DNA from: Cohnella sp. SGD-V74
Lineage (GTDB): Bacteria; Bacillota; Bacilli; Paenibacillales; Paenibacillaceae
Length of the DNA stretch: 64,000 bases
Direction of reading: 5' to 3'
Assembly (NCBI RefSeq): GCF_003001675.1
Contig: NZ_PVYW01000001.1
Span: 1-64,000 of the forward strand
Positions 1 to 6,874 of the stretch are shown here, piece by piece; the first letter of the stretch is position 1, and every line of letters starts with the position of its first letter. The notes below the pieces were generated by a model, which searched no databases, had not been told where the DNA came from, and worked only from the letters and a program-made list of their open reading frames with translations. A program made the position numbers and the translations under genes.

Positions 1-47
1 CCTGCTAGCTACGGGGCAGCTTGGTCTTTACCCCGACTGAACTCTCA

Positions 48-417
48 TCAGCTAGTTGTGCCTAACTTGGCTAGGCGCGCGTTCAACTTATATAGGAATA
101 GAAAGGCATCAATAGTATCGAGATCGGCAGTTGCAACATCTCGGCAACTGCCGAATCCGGTTTTCTCACTTTCAACAGCGCGACCGGAAAGTTTTATTCC
201 CATAATGCCGGCCCGATGAAGTCGATTCAGGATTTTTTTTGCGCGAAGTTTGTAACTCAGGGTTGAATAGGCATCGTCGATATTTTTTTCCGTTCCCGCG
301 TATATTTTCCTTCGGCAAGGCCACACTGATATTACCGGCGCCGAGAGGTGTCGGGGACAACCGCGGAGAAGACTTACGTTTCCCCATAAGCTCTTCGTCC
401 GGTTTCTCCTCTCCCAT
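48..417 (-). pseudogene. Possible frameshifted small ORF (hypothetical)
   Basis: Two overlapping minus-strand frames both look protein-like. One starts at 417 with GAGGG five bases upstream of its ATG and is rich in charged residues. The other continues to 48 and carries the stretch KNIDDAYSTLSYKLRAKK. The frames cross at a run of seven A residues (minus strand, 283-289). Removing one A would give a single product of about 122 residues ending at 48. This could be a degraded gene, a sequencing error in the homopolymer, or a slippage site. I recognise no family. The region is AT-rich and unlike the rest of the window. Chance is a real alternative. Confidence 0.3.
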
Positions 418-590
418 GAGACCCTCGTCGCGAGACGGGGGTCGACTTTTTGTTTATAAAACCTTATACGTCACGGTTTACGATCTCAATAACGACATTG
501 TTTCGATTACAAACATCGCCTTATCCACTACGCGTCCGCCAAAACTCGAAATCAGATCAATATTTCTTTATCGGCGGATTTGAAGATACT

Positions 591-677
591 TCAAATGTAA
601 TCGTTTTCTCGTTCATTACGAATATTTTCCGTATTTTTCCTCCTTCTCTCCGCTTCTTTCTTTTTTTCTTCTTCCAT
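591..677 (-). CDS. Tiny charged peptide ORF (uncertain)
   Basis: A 28-residue frame made almost entirely of Glu, Lys, Arg and Asn. It starts 15 bases after the stop of the better supported 56-residue gene at 692-862, in the same direction. It has no clear ribosome binding site. It may be a translationally coupled second peptide of a small operon, or just a purine-rich stretch that happens to be open. No function can be given. Confidence 0.18.
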   Translation of the reverse strand: MEEEKKKEAERRRKNTENIRNERENDYI

Positions 678-691
678 TCTGATTATCTTAT

Positions 692-862
692 TTAGTTGGA
701 TTTCAATTCTAAGTTTTTTTCGAGTGTAATAGTAGCAAAGGCGACCATAAAGGGAACCCCTAATCCTAAAAAGCTGTATCCTTTATAAGCTTCAGCCATT
801 CCTTCGCACTTGGCTTTGCGTTTTATTAACTCGTCTTTATCCATTAATTTCTCTATTTTCAT
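692..862 (-). CDS. Small hypothetical peptide, 56 aa, one hydrophobic segment
   Basis: This gene is short but has a convincing start: AGGAAGGA lies eight bases before the ATG at 862. The product has a charged N-terminal half (MKIEKLMDKDELIKRK), one cysteine near residue 19, and a hydrophobic stretch at about residues 30-47 (core FLGLGVPFMVAFATITL), followed by a short polar tail. That layout could be a single-pass membrane peptide, a small toxin or signalling peptide, or a bacteriocin-like product; nothing in the sequence separates these. It lies in the AT-rich left end of the window, away from any recognisable operon. A possible promoter (TTGGAC, 18 bases, TATTGT) sits upstream. I do not recognise the family. 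Confidence 0.5.
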   Translation of the reverse strand: MKIEKLMDKDELIKRKAKCEGMAEAYKGYSFLGLGVPFMVAFATITLEKNLELKSN

Positions 863-1174
863 TCGTGTAATCCTTCCTCATCGGAAATATAGAAACAATA
901 TGCTTACCGTTTACTACCGTCCAAAAAATCCTTCTTTTACCTGATCTTCCTTCTTCTCCCACCACATCGATAGAAAAGTACTGCTCGATCTGTCATCCTC
1001 GTGATCGTCCGCACAGCAAGCTATAGACAACTCTGCTCCGGTCGATCAATGCCACCATTGTATAAAGAACATATCCGCGCGTCTCAATGCCCTAAGCGAC
1101 TTATACGAGTGTTGCTATTTCATATTAAATATGTTTACCTATATGTGAGAGCTCGACTATACGGTTGAGGACCG
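863..1174. other. AT-rich intergenic stretch without a convincing gene
   Basis: This stretch separates the minus-strand 56-aa gene from the plus-strand short ORFs and must hold their divergent promoters. I see AT-rich boxes around 1120-1150 but no pair good enough to call. No RNA fold or repeat is evident. Confidence 0.4.
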
Positions 1175-1225
1175 ATGTCTTCAAGAGAAATTGAAAAAGA
1201 GTGGTTGCAGAGGGGAGACGGTTGA

Positions 1226-1381
1226 ATGACGGAGGAGCAATTAAAAAGGCTCAGCGCTTTACTGGACGAAAAAATACATCCGTTGCAAACGCAACTGGAC
1301 TCTCAGGGCGACCTGCTCACGCAGCTTGTGAAGATGGCTTCTGAACAAGAATCCGTTTTGAACAAGTTCAAGAACTTATGA
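1226..1381 (+). CDS. Small coiled-coil-type hypothetical protein, 51 aa
   Basis: A 51-residue protein starting MTEEQLKRLSALLDEK, with heptad-like spacing of Leu and polar residues through to the end, so a short helical or coiled-coil protein is likely. AGGGGAG about 8-10 bases upstream serves as ribosome binding site, and a hairpin-plus-T-run terminator follows at 1398-1431. Directly upstream in the same frame is a 16-residue mini-ORF (1175-1225, MSSREIEKEWLQRGDG) whose TGA abuts this ATG. The two may be translationally coupled, or one longer gene may have been split by a stop codon. Function unknown. Confidence 0.55.
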   Translation: MTEEQLKRLSALLDEKIHPLQTQLDSQGDLLTQLVKMASEQESVLNKFKNL

Positions 1382-1397
1382 TCCTTATATATGCGCT

Positions 1398-1431
1398 AAC
1401 GCCCCTCATCTCACGACGAGGAGCGTTTTTT
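1398..1431 (+). terminator. Rho-independent terminator after the 51-aa ORF
   Basis: AACGC-CCTC pairs with GAGG-GCGTT around a 9-base loop, followed by TTTTTT on the plus strand. It lies 17 bases after the stop at 1381. Confidence 0.75.
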
Positions 1432-1432
1432 C

Positions 1433-1801
1433 TTACAAATCCGCCCCAAAAAAGTCCCGGATCGACTTATTCGCCCATCCCCCGCTGCCGGGGTCGGTGA
1501 TCGTCCCCGCAAAGCCAGGTCTGGCCGGCGGACCGGGAATCGACGGCGAGGCCGGCTCTCCGCTCATGCCGGGAACGGACGGCAACCAATTGCCCGCCCA
1601 TCGGGTGAAAGCAATAATTCCGCCTTTCCTGTCCCGCAGCACGCCTTTCTCCAGCCAGCCGAGCGGCTGTCCGGTCAAGCTGAATACTTGTTTGCCCTGA
1701 TGAAGCCACCCCAGATTGCGCCCGTATTTGCTGACAAATCGTTCGTTGCCAACCACGATGAAGGACGCTTGTCCGTATCGATCGAAGTACCATTCATTCA
1801 T
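1433..1801 (-). CDS. 4-fold beta-flower domain protein
   Basis: A 122-residue protein. Its first 70 residues hold short repeats of a beta-strand/turn type (FDRYGQASFIV, FVSKYGRNLGWL, VFSLTGQPLGWL, LRDRKGGIIAF), each ending in aromatic or Trp-Leu pairs. This resembles the small 4-fold beta-flower family seen in Paenibacillaceae. The C-terminal part is Pro/Gly-rich (GMSGEPASPSIPGPPARPG) and probably flexible. There is no signal peptide or catalytic motif. An AAGGGG lies upstream of the start. It has its own extended -10 promoter and is not obviously part of the siderophore operon 90 bases upstream. Its role is unknown. Confidence 0.6.
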   Translation of the reverse strand: MNEWYFDRYGQASFIVVGNERFVSKYGRNLGWLHQGKQVFSLTGQPLGWLEKGVLRDRKGGIIAFTRWAGNWLPSVPGMSGEPASPSIPGPPARPGFAGTITDPGSGGWANKSIRDFFGADL

Positions 1802-1828
1802 TTTTCGGGGCCCCTTCGTTTTTTCCTC

Positions 1829-1837
1829 ATTATACCA
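1829..1837 (-). promoter_or_regulatory. Extended -10 promoter element
   Basis: On the minus strand TGGTATAAT is a consensus extended -10 located 28 bases before the beta-flower start. No good -35 is seen, as is usual for extended -10 promoters. Confidence 0.5.
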
Positions 1838-1891
1838 CCATATGCGCGGCCTTCCATCCCTTCGCGCGCATCTTCGTCCCAGTATTCGTCG

Positions 1892-2887
1892 CTAAGACGC
1901 TTTTATCAACAAATATAAAAAATAAGGAACGCTTACGATAGTCACGATTACGCCAGCCGGTATACCCATCGCAAAGCTGGCTGTGCGAACAATCGTATCC
2001 GAAGCAAGGAGGATCATTCCCCCGATGATTCCGGCCGCAGGCAGCAGCACTTTATGATCGGAACCAACCAGCTTACGGGCGATATGCGGGCTGATCAGAC
2101 CGATGAAAAAAATCGAGCCGCCAAGCGCTACACTTCCCGAAGCAATCGCCACAGCGGTAAGCGTCAGACTTACAAAAGCTTTATTAACCGATACCCCAAC
2201 TCCGGTCGCGACCTCATAGCCCATACCGATCGTGTTCAGCGTGCGCGATTTGTACCACGCGTACCCGAACAGCAGCAGCACCCACGGCGCGAGAATCGCT
2301 ATGTAAACCCATTTATCCCCCCATAAATAGCCTGCCTGCCACTTTTGAGCGAACGCATATTGATTCTCATCCAGCTTAAGCGTCAAAAATAGAGAGACCG
2401 CGCCCAAACCTACATTAATAGCCACGCCAGTCAAAATAAGCCGGGTAGGCGATGGAAACGCACCTTTACGATAGGAGAACAAATAAATAAGAAACGCGGC
2501 GAACAGGCCGCCGATAAACGCAAGCAACGGGAGCATTATCGCCGAGGATAGACCGTCAGCCCCCAATATAGATATAAAAACAAGCACGACTAGTCCTGAA
2601 CCCGCGCTAATACCCAGAATGCCCGGATCGGCAAGGTCGTTGCGGAGAAGCCCTTGCAGCACCGTTCCCGAGGCCGCCATTCCTACTCCGACCAGGACGG
2701 CCAAAGCGATGCGAGGCAATCGGAATTCGAACAGCACCAGCTCGTTATTCGCTGTCCCCTTGCCGAACAACGTCGTGAAGACTTCGAACGGACTAAGCGC
2801 CATTTTACCCAAATTCATGCTAAGCACTGCGCCGGCCAACAAAAAGACAAGCAGCCCGGCTATAATGGCTATGGATGACTTTCTCAT
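1892..2887 (-). CDS. FecCD-type iron-siderophore ABC transporter permease (second subunit)
   Basis: A 331-residue polytopic membrane protein of the FecCD/BtuC family. It forms half of the channel that moves ferric siderophore across the cell membrane with the partner permease just upstream. Family signatures seen are LVLFEFRLPRIALAVLVG near the N-terminus, the GLLRNDLADPGILGISAGSG coupling region, and FIGLISPHIARKLVG toward the C-terminus. The ATG at 2887 shares one base with the upstream stop (TGATG), so translation is coupled. A TTG one codon earlier is possible but less likely. No ATPase gene lies in the operon, so the pair probably borrows a distant ATPase, as the B. subtilis Feu system does with YusV (inference). 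Confidence 0.9.
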   Translation of the reverse strand: MRKSSIAIIAGLLVFLLAGAVLSMNLGKMALSPFEVFTTLFGKGTANNELVLFEFRLPRIALAVLVGVGMAASGTVLQGLLRNDLADPGILGISAGSGLVVLVFISILGADGLSSAIMLPLLAFIGGLFAAFLIYLFSYRKGAFPSPTRLILTGVAINVGLGAVSLFLTLKLDENQYAFAQKWQAGYLWGDKWVYIAILAPWVLLLFGYAWYKSRTLNTIGMGYEVATGVGVSVNKAFVSLTLTAVAIASGSVALGGSIFFIGLISPHIARKLVGSDHKVLLPAAGIIGGMILLASDTIVRTASFAMGIPAGVIVTIVSVPYFLYLLIKAS

Positions 2888-3921
2888 CAAAATGCCCTCT
2901 TCTCTCTACGGGAAATGAACAGAAAGAACGGCACTCCGATAATGGCAAATACGATGCCAAGCGCCAGTTCGTTCGGCCTGGCAAGGAGCCTTCCCGTGAC
3001 ATCCGCCAAGAGCATGAATACTCCTCCGTAAATAGCCGACGCCGGAATAATCCGTCTGTAGTCGATGCCGACAACAAATCGCATCGTATGCGGGACAATG
3101 AGCCCTACGAAACTAACAGGTCCGACTAACGAAGTGGATAGACCGGCCAGTACCAGTACGGCCAGCAGGGAAAGCAGCTTGACCAGCGCAGTACGTTGAC
3201 CGACACTGACCGCTGTCTCGTCTCCGAGACTTAGAAGGGCTATCGAAGGAGACAGACCAATCGCCAGTACGACACCCGCGGCAAACCAGGGAGCGACGAA
3301 AGCAATATCCTCCCAGGACGCCCCAGCTACGCTTCCCGAAGTCCAATAGACGAGCGCTTTGCCGATATTGTATTTCATCGAGACGAACGTACCGAGAGCG
3401 GAGAACAGCATCGTAATCGCTATCCCCGCAAGTACAAGCCTCTCCGGCGTCATCCCCCGGCGATTCAGCGCCGCCGCCAAATAGGTCATGCCGGCGCCAA
3501 GTCCGGCTCCTGTAAAACAGATGAGCAGCAACTGCGTATGGCTGCTTCCCGGCAAGAATGCAAAGGCTAGCGCAACAGCGAACGCAGCGCCGGAATTGAC
3601 TCCCATCAAGCCCGAATCCGCCAAAGCATTGCGGGTTGCCCCTTGCATAATCGCTCCGGCTACAGCAAGGCTGGTCCCCACCATAATATCGGCTATCGTA
3701 CGAGGAATACGCGCGAACTGAATAATCTGATGCTCGGTCAAGGCGGGATCAAAATCGAAGACGGCCTCCCATGCTATCGCAATATGAATTCGGGCGGCGC
3801 CAAACGAGATCGATGCCGCAGCGAACACAAGCAGCAGTACAACCCCGACTATAAGCAACAGCCAATAAATAAAATTGCCCCGGTTGACCGAGGCAGATTT
3901 GTTCTTCGTCATTGTGTCCAT
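2887..3921 (-). CDS. FecCD-type iron-siderophore ABC transporter permease (first subunit)
   Basis: A 344-residue FecCD permease with nine to ten predicted membrane spans. Seen motifs are FARIPRTIADIMVGTSLAVA, GATRNALADSGLMGVNSGAA and FVGLIVPHTMRFVVG, which match the coupling and gating regions of the family. It starts three bases after the lipoprotein stop, with AGGAAA as ribosome binding site, and overlaps the next permease by one base. Together with the lipoprotein and the AraC regulator it forms a siderophore-import operon read leftward from the Fur-regulated promoters at 4957-5011 and 5932-5986. Confidence 0.9.
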   Translation of the reverse strand: MDTMTKNKSASVNRGNFIYWLLLIVGVVLLLVFAAASISFGAARIHIAIAWEAVFDFDPALTEHQIIQFARIPRTIADIMVGTSLAVAGAIMQGATRNALADSGLMGVNSGAAFAVALAFAFLPGSSHTQLLLICFTGAGLGAGMTYLAAALNRRGMTPERLVLAGIAITMLFSALGTFVSMKYNIGKALVYWTSGSVAGASWEDIAFVAPWFAAGVVLAIGLSPSIALLSLGDETAVSVGQRTALVKLLSLLAVLVLAGLSTSLVGPVSFVGLIVPHTMRFVVGIDYRRIIPASAIYGGVFMLLADVTGRLLARPNELALGIVFAIIGVPFFLFISRREKRAF

Positions 3922-3923
3922 CT

Positions 3924-4931
3924 TTACTTTCCTGCTGTTTCCAGCAGCTTCCCGGTGAGCAGATCAAGCTGCTTGTTAAGGGACAGCGGATCGGTATAGA
4001 AGAATAAGCCAAACTCCGCCTCGATAACGCGTCCCGCTTTGACCGCCTCTATACTGTTCCAAATCCTGTTGTCCGACAGATCGTCCATGCCTTCCCATGA
4101 AGAACGGACGATGTAATCTCCGGCGTATTCGGGGAGCACCTCCATCGATACGGACTTACCCGCCTCCGACTCCGAAGCATTCATATTGTTCTGAATCACA
4201 TCCGGTGCTTTCATGCCGAGATAATCGTAGATCAACTGAGAGCCCCTTCCGAAATGTGTCGATTGGACGACGAACATCTCTTTGGCTCCGCCCTCCATAA
4301 TCGTAACGGTTTTGTCCAGCACGCCGGCTGCTTGCAGCTTCTGCTTGCTCGTCTCCACATTCGTCCGGAAATCCTCGAGCAGCTCCTTTGCCTCTTGCTC
4401 CTTGCCGAATACTTTGCCCAACATCTCGATCCGCTGCTCGGTAGTCAGCTTGTCGTAGGGGACATATACGGTCGGGGCGATCGATTTAAGCTTGTCGTAC
4501 GTGAACTCGGTTGCAACGATAATCAGATCCGGCTTCAGTGCCATAACCGATTCGGGATTGACATCATATTCGGGGCCGAGCGAGTCCGCATCGACTAGCC
4601 GATCGGTAAAAGCGGCGCCGGCGTAAATTTCCGAAATGCCGACGGGCTTCACCCCCAGAGCCGCAATATCGCCAATCAGATACATCACGACGACTCGTTG
4701 CGGATTAAGAGGGACTTCGACGTCGCCTTTCTCGGTAGAGATCACTCTCGTCGCGGCCTTGCTTGTCGTCTCTGTCTCTACGGCAGCGGCGGAAGAAGCG
4801 GACGGAGCAATTACGGCCGAGCCCGCAGCGTTATTGATTCCGGCCCCTCCTCCGGTCGTGCAGGCGCTAAGCACCATCGTCAGGCTGATCAGCATACTGA
4901 ACAGTATGGCCGACTTGGAATTTCTTTTCAT
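3924..4931 (-). CDS. Siderophore-binding lipoprotein of the ABC transporter (internal start)
   Basis: A 335-residue substrate-binding protein of the FepB/FeuA type. The start at 4931 is set by GGAGG ten bases upstream and by an N-terminal lipoprotein signal peptide with the lipobox LSAC (Cys24). A Ser/Ala-rich linker follows, then the two-lobed binding domain (PQRVVVMYLIGDIAALGVKP, ALKPDLIIVATEF). It would sit on the outer face of the membrane and hand ferric siderophore to the two downstream permeases. It has its own promoter and a perfect Fur box. The reading frame is open upstream into the AraC gene, so it is also the C-terminal part of a longer frame (see 3924-5888). Confidence 0.88.
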   Translation of the reverse strand: MKRNSKSAILFSMLISLTMVLSACTTGGGAGINNAAGSAVIAPSASSAAAVETETTSKAATRVISTEKGDVEVPLNPQRVVVMYLIGDIAALGVKPVGISEIYAGAAFTDRLVDADSLGPEYDVNPESVMALKPDLIIVATEFTYDKLKSIAPTVYVPYDKLTTEQRIEMLGKVFGKEQEAKELLEDFRTNVETSKQKLQAAGVLDKTVTIMEGGAKEMFVVQSTHFGRGSQLIYDYLGMKAPDVIQNNMNASESEAGKSVSMEVLPEYAGDYIVRSSWEGMDDLSDNRIWNSIEAVKAGRVIEAEFGLFFYTDPLSLNKQLDLLTGKLLETAGK

Positions 4932-5888
4932 GTAGGATGAGCCTCCAGCGTTAAATTGATAATGATTATCATTGCCATGGTTAATATAACGCAGAGCTTT
5001 CTTCGTGCCAATGTGCAATCCGGATAAAATAAATGGACTATCCTTTGCTTGTTGCTGCTGACGCGCTTGCGCCTGATAACGCGAGGGCGACAATCCGGTC
5101 TGTTTTTTGAATATGCGATTAAAATAATACACGTCCGGGTATCCGACCTGCGACGCAATATCCCGCAGCGATGCGCCCGTCTCCGCCATCAGCCTGCAGG
5201 CATGACTGATTCGAATACGTATTAAATATTCGATTGGGCTGACGCCGGTCTGCTGTTTGAAGCTGACCGCAAAATGTCGAACGCTGTAATTCAACTGCTC
5301 CGCAAGAGATTGAAGCGTAATGCTGTCTTGATAATGACTATGCAGATAACGAGTTGCGCTGGTGACGAAATCCGTTTTGACGAGTTTCTCTTCGTCCGTC
5401 TTTAGCTGCCACAGAAGCTCATGAACGAATTGATAGAATAGCCCCGTCGCCTGCAGTCTGCCAAGCTTGCCTCCCTCCGTCCATGTCCGCTCCATCGAAC
5501 GCAGGCAACTATATAAGCCAAGAGGTTCGCTAGGCCGGAAGCCGTATTGAATGCTGAAAGGATCGCTGCGCGTCAGCAATCGCCCAATTTCCTTCCAGCG
5601 CGAGAATACGAGCGTCGTTCTATAAAACAGCAAATAAAAGTCGAACGACTCCTTAGCCGCGACTTCAAGTCGCATCCCCTTTGCCCCGTGCAATAAATAG
5701 AACGATTCCGCCTGGTGCGTCACGCCGTCAAGCGCTACGCTCGCGCGACCGCGCATACTGTATATGAAGCAGCTTGCCGGCAGTCGATAGCCCTCCATCG
5801 TTTCCCCAGGGCTCATTGCGATATGACGAATATCGGAAATTTTGACAGCCGTATGATTCCATATCGTCGTGTGTTCGTCCAGCTTCAT
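3924..5888 (-). CDS. AraC-family regulator reading in frame into the siderophore-binding lipoprotein (Btr-like)
   Basis: The ATG at 5888 follows AAGGAG/GAAGG and opens a 654-codon frame. The first ~305 residues form an AraC regulator: an N-terminal sensory region, then two helix-turn-helix motifs (LAEQLNYSVRHFAVSFKQQ and LRDIASQVGYPDVYYFNRIF). No stop follows; about 28 unconserved codons lead straight into the lipoprotein start at 4931. B. subtilis Btr is known to carry a FeuA-like binding domain after its AraC domains and to sense bacillibactin directly, so an AraC-binding protein fusion has precedent. Here, however, the second half keeps a lipoprotein signal, a ribosome binding site, a promoter and a Fur box. 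Two separate products with a lost AraC stop is the simpler reading. A TTG start at 5930 lies inside the upstream Fur box and is rejected. Confidence 0.75.
   Translation of the reverse strand: MKLDEHTTIWNHTAVKISDIRHIAMSPGETMEGYRLPASCFIYSMRGRASVALDGVTHQAESFYLLHGAKGMRLEVAAKESFDFYLLFYRTTLVFSRWKEIGRLLTRSDPFSIQYGFRPSEPLGLYSCLRSMERTWTEGGKLGRLQATGLFYQFVHELLWQLKTDEEKLVKTDFVTSATRYLHSHYQDSITLQSLAEQLNYSVRHFAVSFKQQTGVSPIEYLIRIRISHACRLMAETGASLRDIASQVGYPDVYYFNRIFKKQTGLSPSRYQAQARQQQQAKDSPFILSGLHIGTKKALRYINHGNDNHYQFNAGGSSYMKRNSKSAILFSMLISLTMVLSACTTGGGAGINNAAGSAVIAPSASSAAAVETETTSKAATRVISTEKGDVEVPLNPQRVVVMYLIGDIAALGVKPVGISEIYAGAAFTDRLVDADSLGPEYDVNPESVMALKPDLIIVATEFTYDKLKSIAPTVYVPYDKLTTEQRIEMLGKVFGKEQEAKELLEDFRTNVETSKQKLQAAGVLDKTVTIMEGGAKEMFVVQSTHFGRGSQLIYDYLGMKAPDVIQNNMNASESEAGKSVSMEVLPEYAGDYIVRSSWEGMDDLSDNRIWNSIEAVKAGRVIEAEFGLFFYTDPLSLNKQLDLLTGKLLETAGK
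4957..5011 (-). promoter_or_regulatory. SigmaA promoter with perfect Fur box for the lipoprotein-permease operon
   Basis: The -35 TTGGCA (5006-5011) and -10 TATATT (4983-4988) are 17 bases apart. Immediately downstream, 4957-4971 reads TGATAATGATTATCA, an exact match to the 7-1-7 Fur consensus. It lies inside the frame that joins the AraC and lipoprotein genes. Iron-replete Fur should block this promoter. Confidence 0.85.
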
Positions 5889-5931
5889 GCTACCTTCTCT
5901 CCTTGTTGTCTGCTCCGTAACGCCCTGCAAT

Positions 5932-5986
5932 TGATAATCATTCTCATTTTAATCCCTATTATACAAATGCCGCCTCCTTTTGTCGA
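5932..5986 (-). promoter_or_regulatory. SigmaA promoter with Fur box for the AraC regulator
   Basis: The -35 TCGACA (5981-5986), a 17-base spacer and -10 TATAAT (5958-5963) are followed by TGATAATCATTCTCA (5932-5946, plus-strand reading), one mismatch from the 7-1-7 Fur consensus. The regulator is therefore probably iron-repressed too. Confidence 0.75.
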
Positions 5987-6020
5987 TGAGTTAGAAGATT
6001 TGCTTCGCCTCGTCCAATTA

Positions 6021-6059
6021 CAAACAACCCGCATACCTTGACGGCATACGGGTTGTTTG
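6021..6059 (-). terminator. Terminator-like hairpin after the thiamine-transport operon
   Basis: CAAACAACCCG with GCAT/ATGC pairs on both arms forms a long stem around a short loop. It lies 24 bases after the ATPase stop. The T-tract is weak (TTGTTTG). It also separates the operon from the AraC promoter. Confidence 0.65.
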
Positions 6060-6082
6060 CAATTATGCATCGCCATACAGAC

Positions 6083-6874
6083 TCAGACCGTTCCCGAGTG
6101 GCCTTCCTCCAGCAGCCGAAGCACTTCCCGCTTCAGCTCGACAAACTCGGGCGAGGTCCATACGTCCGCGCGGCGCGGCCGTTCGAACGGCACGACGAGC
6201 TCGCGCAGGACGGTCGCCGGAGCCGGAGACAGCACGTAGATGCGATCCGACAGCACGAGCGCTTCCTCGATGCTGTGCGTGACGAACAGCACGGAGCGCC
6301 GGTCCGCTTCCCATAGCTCCAGCAGCCAGCGCTGCATGTCGGCCCTCGTCAGCGCATCCAGCGCGGCGAACGGCTCGTCCAGACACATGACGCTGCGACG
6401 CATCAGCAGCGCGCGCAGAAAGCTGATCCGCTGCTGCATGCCGCCGGACAGCACATGCGGGTACTCCTTCGCCACATGCCCGAGCTGAATCCGCTCCAGC
6501 CATTGCGCGGCCTGCTCCTTCGCTTCCCGCTTCGGCGTTCCCGTAGAGACGAGCGCGAAGCGGATGTTGTCCTCTACCTTCAGCCAGGGAAACAGCGCCG
6601 CCTGCTGGGGCATATAGCTAATCAGCCCTTTGTGGCCGGTGCGGTCCTCCCCGTCGATCAGCACGCGTCCTTGATCCGGCTTCTCCACTCCGCCGATCAT
6701 CCGAAACAACGTCGATTTCCCGCTGCCGGAAGGCCCGATCAGCGAGACGAACTCCCCGGCCCGCACCGTCAGCGAGACATCGTTCAGGACGAGCGTCCGT
6801 TCCTTACCCCTTCTGTACGACTTGACGATCCCCTCGAGTTCCAACGTACTGCCCCGGCTGTCGCTTCCGCTCAT
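6083..6874 (-). CDS. ABC transporter ATPase, thiamine/HMP precursor uptake (ThiZ-like)
   Basis: A 263-residue ATPase of the nitrate/taurine/ThiZ subfamily that powers the adjacent permease. It has Walker A GPSGSGKST, the Q-loop near SYMPQQAALFPWL, the signature LSGGMQQR, Walker B VMCLDEPFAALD and the H-loop FVTHSIEEAL. The ATG overlaps the permease stop by four bases (ATGA), so the genes are coupled. It is the last gene of the TPP-riboswitch operon, and that placement is the main reason for giving thiamine or its hydroxymethylpyrimidine (HMP) precursor as the substrate. Motif content alone would also fit a sulfonate or nitrate transporter. Confidence 0.85.
   Translation of the reverse strand: MSGSDSRGSTLELEGIVKSYRRGKERTLVLNDVSLTVRAGEFVSLIGPSGSGKSTLFRMIGGVEKPDQGRVLIDGEDRTGHKGLISYMPQQAALFPWLKVEDNIRFALVSTGTPKREAKEQAAQWLERIQLGHVAKEYPHVLSGGMQQRISFLRALLMRRSVMCLDEPFAALDALTRADMQRWLLELWEADRRSVLFVTHSIEEALVLSDRIYVLSPAPATVLRELVVPFERPRRADVWTSPEFVELKREVLRLLEEGHSGTV

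Noticed and set aside
5889..5930. TTG start at 5930 for the AraC regulator
   Set aside because: It lies at the Fur box and lacks a ribosome binding site; the ATG at 5888 follows AAGGAG.
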